Positions 1-8,846 of a DNA stretch of 64,000 bases are shown here, in pieces. The position numbers and the translations under genes were made by a program. The notes under the pieces were generated by a model, which was not told where the DNA came from, searched no databases, and saw only the letters and a list, made by a program, of their open reading frames with translations. Positions within the stretch are counted from its first letter, which is position 1; each line of letters opens with the position of its first letter. Origin of the DNA: Nonlabens xiamenensis. Lineage in GTDB: Bacteria > Bacteroidota > Bacteroidia > Flavobacteriales > Flavobacteriaceae. Location: positions 930,001 to 994,000 of the forward strand of contig NZ_RMVE01000001.1 in assembly GCF_003865345.1 (NCBI RefSeq), in the 5' to 3' direction.

Positions 1-1
1 G

Positions 2-1354
2 GTCACCAAAAAACAATTGGCCAATGTCAAGATGCATTTGTACCGTCAAATCCTGGTGAGCCTTAAACTTAACCCGGCCCACCAAAACATACGCTCGCAA
101 ATCCGAGAACAAATGGATTTTGCTTCCATCCTTTATCACAAAGGCCTATACAAACAAAGTCTGCGGATTCTGGATAAAGCCAAGGAACTGGCCGTTTCTC
201 ACGAGGAGAAAAACCTGGCTTTTGAGATTGTCGAACTGGAAAAGGTGATCGAAAGCCAGTACATCACCCGCAGTATCAGCACTCGTGCAGATGAGCTCTG
301 TATACAAGCCAAGGAACTGAGCGCCGCCAATGTAATTGCTTCCAAATTGTCTAATTTGTCGCTGCAGCTTTACAATATCTTGCTCAAGACGGGTTATGTC
401 AAAGACGAAGAGCAAAGCAAACGCATTACCGAATACTTTTCTGCACGTCTGCCCAACTATGACTTGCGACAATTGGGTTTTAGGGAGAAACTTTGGTTAT
501 ACAAGGCCTATTTATGGTATAGCTTTTTAATGCAGGATTTCCTGAATTGCTACAAATATGCCTTAAAATGGGTGGAGCTTTTTGAGGAACATCAACATAT
601 GATTCAACTCAATCCGGTATTTTTTCTCAAAGGAAACAATTACCTGCTCGAGGCCTTGTTTTTTCTCAAGCAAAAAGTAAAGTTTGACCAGCGCTTGCAA
701 CAGTTTGAGCAAATCACTGCATCCAACAGTTTTCCGAAAGATGAGAATATTGAAGCACTGGGCTTTCTCTATATCAACCTCAATCGGATCAATGCCCATT
801 TTATTGACGGTAGTTTCAAACTGGGATTGGGGCTGATTCCCAAAATCGAAAAACAATTGCCAGCATATACCGATCGTATCGATGAGCATCATGAAATGGT
901 ATTTTACTACAAGTTTGCCAGTATGCATTTTGGGTCAGGCAACTATGCCGAAACCGTGCACTATCTCGATAAGATCACGGGTAACAAATCATTGACCGTT
1001 CGCGAGGATTTACTTTGTTTCTCCCGTATCCTGAGCTTGATCGCGCATTATGAAGCAGGGCAGGATGAGCACCTGGACCAACACCTGCGTGAGGTCTATA
1101 AGTTCCTGATTAAAATGAATGATCTTTATGCAGTTCAAAAAGAGATGATCAAATTTATCCGTGGCTTGCAGGATATTTATCCGCATGACTTAAAAAATGC
1201 GTTCAGGGAACTGTTGGAAACATTGCGGGTCTATGAGGATCACCCCTATGAACGTAGGGCCTTTTTATATCTGGATATCATTTCTTGGTTGGAAAGCAAA
1301 GTCTACAACAAACCAGTGGATCAGGTCATACGGGACAAATTCCTGGCACAATAA
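2..1354 (+). CDS. TPR-like helical protein, 5' end cut by window edge
   Basis: The reading frame is open from the first bases of the window. The first possible internal start is a TTG at 17 and no good start precedes it, so I read this as the C-terminal part of a longer protein. About 450 residues are present, rich in Leu, Tyr, Phe, Glu and Lys, with alternating amphipathic helices (for example ASILYHKGLYKQSLRILDKA) typical of TPR-like solenoids. No catalytic motif, signal or membrane segment is seen. Large helical proteins of this sort are common and uncharacterised in Flavobacteriaceae. The function is unknown. The coding call is firm because of length and composition. Confidence 0.8.
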   Translation, partial: VTKKQLANVKMHLYRQILVSLKLNPAHQNIRSQIREQMDFASILYHKGLYKQSLRILDKAKELAVSHEEKNLAFEIVELEKVIESQYITRSISTRADELCIQAKELSAANVIASKLSNLSLQLYNILLKTGYVKDEEQSKRITEYFSARLPNYDLRQLGFREKLWLYKAYLWYSFLMQDFLNCYKYALKWVELFEEHQHMIQLNPVFFLKGNNYLLEALFFLKQKVKFDQRLQQFEQITASNSFPKDENIEALGFLYINLNRINAHFIDGSFKLGLGLIPKIEKQLPAYTDRIDEHHEMVFYYKFASMHFGSGNYAETVHYLDKITGNKSLTVREDLLCFSRILSLIAHYEAGQDEHLDQHLREVYKFLIKMNDLYAVQKEMIKFIRGLQDIYPHDLKNAFRELLETLRVYEDHPYERRAFLYLDIISWLESKVYNKPVDQVIRDKFLAQ

Positions 1355-1527
1355 GATCAATTCTTGTCAAAATATCATTCTGAAGCGACAATATTCTACA
1401 AGTAGATGAAGTCCTGGACTACACCCGAAGAAAAAATATTACATTATTTAAACGACTGATAAACAGAGTTATATCTATTAATTATCTTTACCCTACTAAT
1501 TTTATAGACAAAAAATGTCGTCAATAA

Positions 1528-1552
1528 TTTGGATATTCCGATTATATTTTTG
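1528..1552 (+). promoter_or_regulatory. Candidate promoter of the metY operon
   Basis: TATTTTTG at 1545-1552 fits the Bacteroidota -7 consensus TAnnTTTG, and a TTTG lies at 1528-1531. The 13-base gap is shorter than the usual 19-20, so the -33 assignment is weak. The position just upstream of the SAM aptamer supports a start near 1560. Confidence 0.3.
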
Positions 1553-1585
1553 AATCTTTACACTCACGTTCATAACCATACTGAA

Positions 1586-1705
1586 ATTATCAAGAAAGGA
1601 CGAGGGAACAGACCCATCGACTCCTTAGCAACCCTTCATTTAAGTCGACAATAAAATGAAGAAGGTGCTAATTTCTGCCACGCCTATTAGGGTGGACAAG
1701 ATGAT
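1586..1705 (+). promoter_or_regulatory. SAM-I (S-box) riboswitch upstream of metY
   Basis: The aptamer core is recognisable: AAGAAAGG, GAGGGAACAGACCC, then TTAGCAACCC and GAAGGTGCTAATT, the conserved blocks of the SAM-I family. Closing helix P1 pairs ATTATC (1586-1591) with GATGAT (1700-1705). The variable hairpin TTCATTT...AAATGAA is intact. It lies in the 5' leader of metY-metX-hom, so S-adenosylmethionine should lower expression of homoserine acetylation and sulfhydrylation. A hairpin downstream at 1750-1786 may be part of the expression platform. Confidence 0.88.
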
Positions 1706-1749
1706 GCAAACAAAATGTAGGTTATTCTACCACAAGTTTCTTTTTTGAT

Positions 1750-1786
1750 TTTCCATTCCGTAGCATTTACGGAAAGGGAATTCCTA
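1750..1786 (+). promoter_or_regulatory. Hairpin between SAM aptamer and metY start
   Basis: TTCCGTA and TACGGAA form a perfect 7-bp stem around a short loop, extended by TTTCC/GGGAA across one-base bulges. It is not followed by a clear U-run, so it is not a plain intrinsic terminator. It may be part of the riboswitch expression platform or affect translation of metY. Confidence 0.4.
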
Positions 1787-1840
1787 TTTCTCATTGGTTC
1801 TGGGCATTCAATAATTTTTTAATTTTTAAAAGAAACTATT

Positions 1841-3130
1841 ATGTCACAACAGTTTTCAACCCAAGCCCTTCATGCAGGTCATGATGTTAAGAACAATGGC
1901 GGTACACGTGCCGTTCCATTGTATCAATCCACCAGTTATGTGTTCAACAACAGTGATCACGCTGCCAATTTATTTTCTCTGGCCGAGCCTGGTTTTATTT
2001 ACACCCGTATCAACAATCCTACGGTAGATGTGCTGGAACAGCGATTGGCCGCACTAGAGGGAGGAATTGCCGCAGTAGCTACCGCCTCAGGAACAAGTGC
2101 GATCTCCACCACTTTATTGACGCTATTGCGCGCAGGCGACCACATTGTAGCCAGCAACTCGCTTTACGGCGGTACCTACAATTTGCTGTCGGTCACCCTA
2201 CCGCGTTTAGGGATCACTACTACTTTTGTCAATCCCAATGATGATGACGCTTTCGCGAAAGCGGTACAAGAAAATACCCGAGCTGTATTTGTCGAGTCCT
2301 TGGGGAACCCAAAATTGGATGTACTTGATCTGAAAAAGATTAGTGCACAAGCCAAATCAGCTCGTATTCCTTTAATTGTCGACAATACGGTAGCTACCCC
2401 TTATTTGCTCAATCCTATTGAACACGGAGCCAATATCGTGATCCATTCCCTGACCAAATACATCAATGGAAACGGAACGGCTTTGGGAGGTGTAATCATT
2501 GATGCGGGAACCTTTGACTGGACCAATGGAAAATTTCCGGAATTCACTGAACCTAGTCCAGGTTACCACGGTTTGGTTTACAGTGAAGCCCTGGAAGCAG
2601 CAGCTTTTATCGCCAAGGTGCGTATTGAGGGACTCCGTGATCTGGGAGGTGCTATTTCACCTTTTAATGCCTGGCAGATCATCCAGGGATTGGAAACCTT
2701 GCAACTGCGAATTGAAAAACATTCCCAAAATGCCCTGAAATTGGCAGAGTGGTTACAGGACCAATCCGAAGTCGCCTGGGTCAACTACCCTGGACTGAAA
2801 GACAATGAATACTTCAACCTGGCCCAAGAATACTTGCCTAAAGGTCAAAGCGGTATCGTAACTTTTGGGGTCAAGGGTGGCTATGAATCGGCCAAAAAGG
2901 TAGTGGATCAGGCGCAAGTATTTTCGCTGCTCGCCAATATCGGTGACAGTAAATCCCTGATTATTCACCCAGCCAGTACCACGCACCAGCAACTTAAGGA
3001 TGAAGACCAGCTCAGTACCGGAGTCACCAAGGATTTGATCAGGCTAAGTGTGGGATTAGAAAATGTCGAGGATCTGATCCAAGATCTGGAACAAGCTTTT
3101 GCCAGCATTTATGCCAAGGCGACCGTTTAA
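1841..3130 (+). CDS. metY: O-acetylhomoserine sulfhydrylase (aminocarboxypropyltransferase)
   Basis: PLP enzyme of the Cys/Met metabolism family that joins O-acetylhomoserine and sulfide to give homocysteine. It has 429 residues, the usual MetY length. The N-terminus FSTQALHAGHD and the block YTRINNPTVDVLEQRLAALE are family hallmarks, and Lys206 in HSLTKYINGNG is the expected PLP Schiff-base lysine. The ATG at 1841 follows an AT-rich leader with the SAM riboswitch. It is followed with no gap by metX, whose ATG starts right after the stop codon. An iterated palindrome in the gene encodes Ala-Phe-Ala-Lys-Ala at residues 137-141, on what is probably a surface segment. The MetY call rests on the family blocks and the metX neighbour. 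Confidence 0.93.
   Translation: MSQQFSTQALHAGHDVKNNGGTRAVPLYQSTSYVFNNSDHAANLFSLAEPGFIYTRINNPTVDVLEQRLAALEGGIAAVATASGTSAISTTLLTLLRAGDHIVASNSLYGGTYNLLSVTLPRLGITTTFVNPNDDDAFAKAVQENTRAVFVESLGNPKLDVLDLKKISAQAKSARIPLIVDNTVATPYLLNPIEHGANIVIHSLTKYINGNGTALGGVIIDAGTFDWTNGKFPEFTEPSPGYHGLVYSEALEAAAFIAKVRIEGLRDLGGAISPFNAWQIIQGLETLQLRIEKHSQNALKLAEWLQDQSEVAWVNYPGLKDNEYFNLAQEYLPKGQSGIVTFGVKGGYESAKKVVDQAQVFSLLANIGDSKSLIIHPASTTHQQLKDEDQLSTGVTKDLIRLSVGLENVEDLIQDLEQAFASIYAKATV
2248..2263. repeat. Iterated palindrome CGCTTTCGCGAAAGCG, copy 1
   Basis: Perfect 16-bp palindrome inside metY, read as AFAKA. Confidence 0.95.
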
Positions 3131-4147
3131 ATGTCCAAGAAATTAGAACATATCACATTGACTGATTTCCAGCTGAAGTCTGGAGTCAGGCAGGATTTGA
3201 ACCTCAGTTATCAGGTCAGTGGGCGCAGCTTACACAGTGCGCCCATTATCCTGGTGACACATGCGCTGACCGGGAATTCTTCGGTAGGCGAGTGGTGGCC
3301 TGAATTGGTCGGAGCAGGTAAATTGATTGATACGGATCAATATACAGTGTTGTGTTTTGATATTCCTGGCAACGGTCATGATGGTATTGTTGACCATTTG
3401 GTTTTTAATTACAAAGACTGGTGTCTGGCTGATGTGGCCTCCGCTTTTGCGAAAGCGATACAACAATTGGGTATCGATTATATTGAATTGGGAATAGGAG
3501 GGAGCATTGGAGGTGCATTGCTTTGGGAATTACTGGTCCAGCAACCTGGTTTATTGGGAACCATTGTCCCTATAGCGGCCGATTGGAAAGCCAGCGACTG
3601 GGTAGTAGCTTGCTGTCACATCCAGGAAGAGATTCTACGTACGTCGAATTCGCCAGTTGCCGTAGCTCGTAAACATGCCATGACCTTTTATCGGTCACCC
3701 ATCGGACTCAAAGAAAAATTTGCTCGTCGTCGAGATTCATCAGCCTTTAAAGTTACGGGCTGGCTCGATCATCATGGTAGAGAATTAAAAAGCAGATTTT
3801 CCTTGCCTGCCTACCGATTGATGAATCACTTGCTGTCATCGGCAGATGCGGCTGGTGAATATGCACAGGATCTCAAACAAGCCATTGCGACATCTGAAAC
3901 AGCCATTGAGATGATCGCTATTGACACAGATGGACTTTTTGTAGCGGCTGAAGATCGGGATACCTATGAATTACTCAAGAGTACGGGTCGGGTGGAATAC
4001 CACGAGATTGCTTCGGTACATGGGCATGATGCCTTTTTAATCGAGCATGATCAGGTAGCCGAGATATTGGCTGCTATTTTTGAACGCCGTGGCCTCACAG
4101 GATGCCCGGCACAACAGACAACGGACCGAAAATGTATATCGGTCTAA
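3131..4147 (+). CDS. metX: Homoserine O-acetyltransferase-like alpha/beta hydrolase
   Basis: Alpha/beta-hydrolase-fold acyltransferase expected to transfer acetyl from acetyl-CoA to homoserine, making the substrate of the upstream MetY. The nucleophile elbow reads GIGGSIGG with Ser125. A late Asp is in IDTDGLF, and the catalytic His is in HGHDAFL (His299). THALTGNSS near the start forms the oxyanion region. The 338 residues are somewhat shorter than the classical proteobacterial enzymes. It is translationally linked to metY (no intergenic base) and followed 22 bases later by hom. A palindrome copy with one mismatch encodes Ala-Phe-Ala-Lys-Ala near residue 106. Annotation pipelines often call this merely an alpha/beta hydrolase, but the operon makes MetX likely. 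Confidence 0.88.
   Translation: MSKKLEHITLTDFQLKSGVRQDLNLSYQVSGRSLHSAPIILVTHALTGNSSVGEWWPELVGAGKLIDTDQYTVLCFDIPGNGHDGIVDHLVFNYKDWCLADVASAFAKAIQQLGIDYIELGIGGSIGGALLWELLVQQPGLLGTIVPIAADWKASDWVVACCHIQEEILRTSNSPVAVARKHAMTFYRSPIGLKEKFARRRDSSAFKVTGWLDHHGRELKSRFSLPAYRLMNHLLSSADAAGEYAQDLKQAIATSETAIEMIAIDTDGLFVAAEDRDTYELLKSTGRVEYHEIASVHGHDAFLIEHDQVAEILAAIFERRGLTGCPAQQTTDRKCISV
3442..3457. repeat. Iterated palindrome, copy 2 (one mismatch)
   Basis: CGCTTTTGCGAAAGCG inside metX, read as AFAKA. One base differs from the palindrome. Confidence 0.8.
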
Positions 4148-4169
4148 TGATCTATCCAAAATTTAACTA

Positions 4170-5255
4170 ATGAAACAAATACATATTTACCTATTCGGTA
4201 TAGGTAACGTGGGCAGTACCTTGATTAAACAGGTGCTAGATGCCCAAACCTATTTTAAACGGAACCAGCATATAGATTTGCGTATCGTGGCCCTGGCCAA
4301 TTCGACCAAAGTGCTGTTCAAGCCAGAGGGTATAGATCAGCACTGGCGGAACGACTTTGCCCTGGAAGGAAAAACGCGAGAAGCCGATAGCTTTTATCAA
4401 TTTTCTCGGGTTGATGACCAAGAAAAAATTGCCGTTGATGCCACGGCTAGTCAAGCTTTGTCTCTTTGTTATCCGGAGTTGATCCAACATGGATTTCATG
4501 TGGTGACAGCCAATAAGATAGCCAATACCTTAGGACAAAATTTTTATGACCAGTTGAGAATGCTGGCTCGACAACATCAACGCAGTTTTGCTTATGAGAC
4601 CAATGTAGGAGCTGGTCTTCCTATCGTGCAAAGTATTGCCGATCTCGTTGCCTGTGGTGAAGAAATCTTTACCGTGAATGGCGTTTTTTCAGGATCGCTG
4701 AGTTATATCTTCAACCGTTTTTCAGAAGAATCACAATCTTTTTCTAGCATAGTTCTGGAGGCCTTGAGTGAAGGTTACACCGAGCCTGATCCCAGAGAGG
4801 ATCTTGCGGGCAATGATGTAGCGCGGAAATTGCTGGTGCTGGCTAGGGAAACCGGATTAAAATTGGAATTGGAAGATATTGAAGTAGAAGACCTGATCAT
4901 TCCTGACTTAAAATCGGCCAGTCTCAACCAATTTCTAACCAAAATCACAGCCTTAGATCCGCTGCTCGAACAACGTAAGCGTGAATTAAAGCCTCATCAA
5001 GTCCTTCGTCATCTAGGAGAACTAGACGTTCAAAATGCCAAGTTGCAGGTGCGGTTAAAAGCGGTGGACAGGGATAGTCCTGCCGGGCAATTGCAGGGAA
5101 GCGATGGTTTTTTTGAGATCTATTCAGAAAGTTATGCGGCACAACCATTGGTGATCAAGGGAGCTGGTGCGGGCAAATTGGTTACGGCGCGTGGTCTGCT
5201 GTCTGATGTAATAAAGGTCGCCAAGACCAATTGTCAAAAACTTATAGAAGTTTAA
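4170..5255 (+). CDS. hom: Homoserine dehydrogenase
   Basis: Reduces aspartate semialdehyde to homoserine, the precursor of methionine and threonine. The N-terminal nucleotide-binding motif is GIGNVG (residues 10-15). The block TANKIANTLG and the substrate/catalytic region ETNVGAGLPIVQ and NGVFSGSLSYIFN, followed by SEGYTEPDPREDLAGNDVARK, are diagnostic of homoserine dehydrogenase. It has 361 residues, without an aspartokinase fusion and without a C-terminal ACT domain, so feedback control probably comes through the SAM riboswitch rather than by threonine binding. It is the third gene of the metY-metX-hom operon. It ends convergently with the S74 protein gene 30 bases downstream. Confidence 0.93.
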   Translation: MKQIHIYLFGIGNVGSTLIKQVLDAQTYFKRNQHIDLRIVALANSTKVLFKPEGIDQHWRNDFALEGKTREADSFYQFSRVDDQEKIAVDATASQALSLCYPELIQHGFHVVTANKIANTLGQNFYDQLRMLARQHQRSFAYETNVGAGLPIVQSIADLVACGEEIFTVNGVFSGSLSYIFNRFSEESQSFSSIVLEALSEGYTEPDPREDLAGNDVARKLLVLARETGLKLELEDIEVEDLIIPDLKSASLNQFLTKITALDPLLEQRKRELKPHQVLRHLGELDVQNAKLQVRLKAVDRDSPAGQLQGSDGFFEIYSESYAAQPLVIKGAGAGKLVTARGLLSDVIKVAKTNCQKLIEV

Positions 5256-5285
5256 CGTTACAATAAAAATAGATCGGCAGGACTT

Positions 5286-6518
5286 TTATTCTGAAAGTTC
5301 TGCCAATCGTTTCTTTAACGCTTCAATTTCCAACTGTTGCTCCTGTACCGCTTTGACCAACACTGGAATCAGTTGTTCATAATCTACAGCCAGGGATTTG
5401 TCCATGTCTTCGCCTACCTTTACGATACTGGGAATGGATTCCTGTAGCTCTTGGGCGATAAACCCAAATTGCTGACGTTGTTTTGGATCCTGTGTATAGG
5501 TGTATTGATAAGTCTGCAGGCCTTTAATGGTTTCTAAACCTGTGCTAAGTTTTTGGATATTACTTTTTTTTCTGCGGTCAGATGTTCTGAATGCATTTCT
5601 ATAGTAGAGTTCGTTCCAAGAATTTGCACTTTGACCTAAATTTTTAACGCCGTCTGCTACGGGAAAATGCGCAAAATCACTGAACATATAATCTGCAGTC
5701 GTATTACCGCCACTACCGATGTTAATACGTAGTCCTCCGTCGGTCGCATTGTCATTGGTATGTATACCTTGGGTGTAAACCCTTCTGAAATGTCTGCTAA
5801 ATATCCCAAGATCATAACCAGTAGTGCTTACATTGTCAGTAGCATTGACAACTGGATACATCCTGTTTTGGTCCACTACCAATTTATCGCTTCCATTGAA
5901 TCTATAAACCAATAGCCCATTGACATCAGAATTCCTTATACGTAAAATGTTGTCTGTTTGAGTGAACTCAGAAAAATCGTTTCCTCTCTGAATTCTTAAT
6001 CCTTGTCCATTGGCCGTGGTCTGTAAATGTAATTGCTGATCTGGTGCTCCAGCACCTATCCCAACTTGTCCGCTGGTATCAAAAAACATGCGCTGCGTGG
6101 AATTCGTGGCCAAGACCAGGTCCACATTATCTGTGGTACCTAAAAAATTACTGGAGGGGTCTGTACCAGCGGTGGTTCCAGCGTTCCCAGAAATCTTCCA
6201 GAACTCATCGCTGCCTCCCTGATTGGCGGCGGTCGTAGGTGTCAAAAGCGGCTCCCACATAGTTCCATTCCAAAAGTGAAATCCTTTTCCTGTCCCTGTA
6301 TTGACATTATAAACCAGAAGACTTTCCTCCATGTTTCCAGTGATGGGTGCTTGATCATTCAAGTTGGCGATATTCACCCTGGGCAACAGTAATCCTTTAT
6401 CGCCCAGGCTGGTCGTGATATGAAGGATACTGCTTTCGGCTGGTACGTCTGTACCAATACCTACTTGGGCAGAGGAGAAGACGGTAAAGAAAAGCACGAA
6501 AAGTAAGATTGGTTTCAT
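5286..6518 (-). CDS. Secreted protein with C-terminal S74 intramolecular chaperone domain
   Basis: Signal peptide MKPILLFVLFFTVFSSAQ, then about 270 residues of beta-rich, Asn/Gly/Asp/Thr-rich sequence. The C-terminal stretch starts with TSDRRKKSNIQ and contains YTQDPKQRQQFGFIAQE, followed by a coiled-coil end LEIEALKKRLAELSE. This is the peptidase S74 (tail-fibre/endosialidase) self-cleaving chaperone: the Ser of TSDRRKK and the downstream Lys pair are the expected cleavage site residues. Such proteins occur as phage tail spikes but also as chromosomal surface proteins in Flavobacteriaceae. No phage genes are nearby, so a trimeric surface fibre is the best reading. Confidence 0.8.
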   Translation of the reverse strand: MKPILLFVLFFTVFSSAQVGIGTDVPAESSILHITTSLGDKGLLLPRVNIANLNDQAPITGNMEESLLVYNVNTGTGKGFHFWNGTMWEPLLTPTTAANQGGSDEFWKISGNAGTTAGTDPSSNFLGTTDNVDLVLATNSTQRMFFDTSGQVGIGAGAPDQQLHLQTTANGQGLRIQRGNDFSEFTQTDNILRIRNSDVNGLLVYRFNGSDKLVVDQNRMYPVVNATDNVSTTGYDLGIFSRHFRRVYTQGIHTNDNATDGGLRINIGSGGNTTADYMFSDFAHFPVADGVKNLGQSANSWNELYYRNAFRTSDRRKKSNIQKLSTGLETIKGLQTYQYTYTQDPKQRQQFGFIAQELQESIPSIVKVGEDMDKSLAVDYEQLIPVLVKAVQEQQLEIEALKKRLAELSE

Positions 6519-6615
6519 ATATCTATTTTTATTGATATACGATATATGGCTGCCGCACGGTTGTTAAATGTGCGTTAAATTCGATAATAAACCTAGGAAT
6601 AGAAACAGGTGATTT

Positions 6616-6629
6616 GCTTTCGCGAAAGC
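6616..6629. repeat. Iterated palindrome, copy 3 (14-bp core)
   Basis: GCTTTCGCGAAAGC in the 127-bp gap between the S74 gene and the histidine kinase, one of only two intergenic copies. Confidence 0.9.
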
Positions 6630-6645
6630 GGGGACTCTACGCGAT

Positions 6646-7851
6646 TTATTTGGCCAGATTGAAACTAAAACAGGTGAATTTACCCAGTTCTGAATGTACA
6701 TTAATAACTCCCCCTAGGGTATTGACGAGCTTCTGGACAGTAGAAAGTCCGATCCCGTGTCCTTTATAACCTTCGCGATCGTATTCACCTAGTGTAGAAA
6801 ACAATTCAAAAATTCGGTCCAATTGATCCTCGGGAATACCTCTACCATTATCAGTGATTTTAAATAGATAATGAGAGTCAGTTTCCTCGAATTCGATATC
6901 GATCACTGTTTCAATTTTGTCATTGTATTTAATGCTGTTCCCTATAAGATTCAAAAATATTTGCTCCAAGGCAACCCGGTTGCAATAAATATTATGATTC
7001 ATCTCTGGCAGATGAATATCACAATGGTGCTTGATATTGATGAGTTCGATGATGTTTTCCAATAAATCATTCAGATCAAAATTGCTGCGGTCATCGATTT
7101 CATATGAACTACTCTCGTAATGTTCCAAAATGTTGGTAATGTAATTGCTAAGAGAGATAGAAGATTTTTTAAGATAGGAAAGGTATTCTTTACCGGTATT
7201 GTCGATGGTGCCGGCATACTTTTTATTTAGGATATCTGAAGTGAGAATCAAATTGGCCAAAGGCATTTTCATATCATGGGAAACAGTTCCAGCAAAATCT
7301 TTAAGCAAATCATTGTGTTTTTTAAGCTGGGATTTGGAATTTTCTAGTTGTAGATTGAGCAGTCTCAACTTCAGTAGCTCCTGAACCTGTGTGGCCAGAT
7401 GGGTAAGGGATCTTTTTTGTCGTTCTGACAATTTTTTGGGTTTATGATGCAGTACACACAACGTACCCAAAGCATGGCCATCCGGACTGAGAATTGGCAT
7501 CCCAGCATAAAAGATGACTGGATTTTCAACATTTTGAACAAGGGGATTGTTTTGGAACCTGTGATCTTCTCTGGCATTGGTAATTTCCATGATCGACATG
7601 GGTTGCATGATCGCATGAGAGCAAAAACCGATGTCCCGGTTGGTTTCACAAAAATTCACCCCTATTTTACTTTTGAACCACTGCCGATCCTTATCTACCA
7701 AAGAGATCACCGCGGTATCTGTTCCGCAGATTTCTGCTGCTAATTCAGTGATGTTGTCGTATTGTTTTTCTGGAAGGGAATCCAGAATGTTGAGTTGATG
7801 CAAGGCCGATAATCTAGCCAATTCATTCACTGGTTTTTGGGCAATCATCAT
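6646..7851 (-). CDS. GAF-domain sensor histidine kinase
   Basis: Soluble two-component kinase of 401 residues. A GAF domain occupies about residues 20-160 (ICGTDTAVISLVDKDRQWFK and GTLCVLHHKPKKLS are typical of the GAF subfamily used before histidine kinases). A short coiled linker follows, then HisKA with the phospho-acceptor in TVSHDMKMPL (His192). The HATPase domain has the N box NLIGNSIKYND, G1 DNGRGIP and G2 GYKGHGIGLSTV. No membrane segment, PAS or receiver domain is present, and no response regulator gene is adjacent, so it is an orphan. The ligand of the GAF domain is unknown. The neighbourhood gives no clue beyond its position between methionine genes. Confidence 0.9.
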   Translation of the reverse strand: MMIAQKPVNELARLSALHQLNILDSLPEKQYDNITELAAEICGTDTAVISLVDKDRQWFKSKIGVNFCETNRDIGFCSHAIMQPMSIMEITNAREDHRFQNNPLVQNVENPVIFYAGMPILSPDGHALGTLCVLHHKPKKLSERQKRSLTHLATQVQELLKLRLLNLQLENSKSQLKKHNDLLKDFAGTVSHDMKMPLANLILTSDILNKKYAGTIDNTGKEYLSYLKKSSISLSNYITNILEHYESSSYEIDDRSNFDLNDLLENIIELINIKHHCDIHLPEMNHNIYCNRVALEQIFLNLIGNSIKYNDKIETVIDIEFEETDSHYLFKITDNGRGIPEDQLDRIFELFSTLGEYDREGYKGHGIGLSTVQKLVNTLGGVINVHSELGKFTCFSFNLAK

Positions 7852-7895
7852 ACGGCTGAATTTAGGAGGTGGAAATCTATAAGTATTTACCTACG

Positions 7896-7903
7896 CAAAG
7901 GTA
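7896..7903 (-). promoter_or_regulatory. Candidate -7 element of the histidine kinase gene
   Basis: The minus strand reads TACCTTTG, an exact TAnnTTTG match 45 bases upstream of the kinase ATG. No well spaced -33 TTG was found. Confidence 0.4.
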
Positions 7904-8062
7904 GTTTAAATATTGTACAAAAACTTTGAACAAATCAAAAAATAGGTAAGGATAAAACGTTTAACCTCTTGATACTTAGTTAACGAACTGTATTTCAATT
8001 TGTTTACAATGACTGTAATTGTCAAAAATGAGCTACTGTCCTGATTATTTTTGCCCGAATTT

Positions 8063-8081
8063 GGATGGATGGATGGATGGA
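8063..8081. repeat. Short tetranucleotide repeat (GGAT)4GGA
   Basis: Four full GGAT units and a partial one, about 110 bases upstream of the rrf2 start codon. A slippage-prone tract. Confidence 0.8.
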
Positions 8082-8194
8082 AGTATCTTTTCAGCGTTAC
8101 GATTTTAAAAGGTATTCCAATTTGATAACTGAAGAGATTGTTGATCCAATATTTTATGCAGTGCATAATAACGTAGAATGAATTAGATTTGCCT

Positions 8195-8602
8195 ATGCTC
8201 TCTAGAAAAACAAAATACGGTATCAAAGCCCTTACTTATCTTGCACGCCTAGATAACAAAACTCCAGTATCCATCGCTACCATTGCCGAATCAGAAGATA
8301 TTCCTCATAAATTTCTCGAGGCTATTCTGTTGGAACTCAGAAAGAACAGTTTATTGGGCAGTCGCAAAGGTAAAGGCGGCGGTTATTACCTGATGCAAAC
8401 ACCAGATAAGATAAGAATGTCTACCGTCCACCGCATCCTAGAAGGACCTATTGCCATGTTGCCATGCGTGAGTCTGAATTTTTACGAGAAATGCGAGGAC
8501 TGTAAAGATGAAGACGCCTGCTCTGTAAACAAGCTCATGATTTTGGTTCGGGATAATACCCTGGAGGTGCTGGAAAACCAAACCTTGGCCGATTTATCTT
8601 AA
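8195..8602 (+). CDS. Rrf2-family transcriptional regulator
   Basis: Small winged-helix regulator of 135 residues starting MLSRKTKYGIKALTYLARL, the standard Rrf2 N-terminus. I place the start at the ATG at 8195 rather than a TTG two codons earlier. The recognition helix region is IPHKFLEAILLELRKN followed by the wing GSRKGKGGGYYL. Four cysteines in the segment CVSLNFYEKCEDCKDEDAC (about residues 86-104) match the region that binds an Fe-S cluster in IscR/NsrR-type members. In related flavobacteria an Rrf2 gene sits at the head of the sulfate-assimilation genes, so a role in sulfur control is inferred, but those genes are absent here. Confidence 0.88.
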   Translation: MLSRKTKYGIKALTYLARLDNKTPVSIATIAESEDIPHKFLEAILLELRKNSLLGSRKGKGGGYYLMQTPDKIRMSTVHRILEGPIAMLPCVSLNFYEKCEDCKDEDACSVNKLMILVRDNTLEVLENQTLADLS

Positions 8603-8846
8603 GTGCCTTACCGATTTATCGATCATTGACCACCTATTCGTCAACTGTTTTCCGTGATTTATTGGCGCTTTCGCGAAAGCGGAGTCCCCTCTATTCTTTT
8701 AATGAAAATCACAATCGATTGATATTGAGTGATTTATTTTCTCTTTCTTGTCTTGAAAATACCAGATTGTTATTATTCGAGATCATTTTTATCGATAACA
8801 TAAGAATTTTCTTATAATATTATTAATACATTATTAACCTATCTGG
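8603..8846. other. Intergenic region after rrf2
   Basis: AT-rich sequence without a convincing gene. It contains one iterated palindrome copy and leads into the promoter of a structured RNA. No terminator with a clear stem and U-run follows rrf2. In relatives this is where sulfate-assimilation genes would be expected. Confidence 0.4.
8666..8681. repeat. Iterated palindrome CGCTTTCGCGAAAGCG, copy 4
   Basis: Perfect 16-mer in the intergenic region after rrf2. Confidence 0.95.

Larger units (their letters stand above)
7852..8194. other. Intergenic region between divergent kinase and rrf2 genes
   Basis: AT-rich control region of two divergent genes. It holds a TACCTTTG -7 motif for the kinase on the minus strand and a short tetranucleotide run (GGAT)4GGA at 8063-8081. 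A minus-strand open frame here has no start context or family resemblance and is not called. Confidence 0.5.

Noticed and set aside
7906-8226. 106-codon minus-strand frame in the kinase-rrf2 gap
   Set aside because: It overlaps the rrf2 start and is made of AT-rich codons with no family likeness.
8626-8817. 63-codon frame after rrf2
   Set aside because: Contains the intergenic palindrome, low-complexity composition and no start signal; more likely non-coding.
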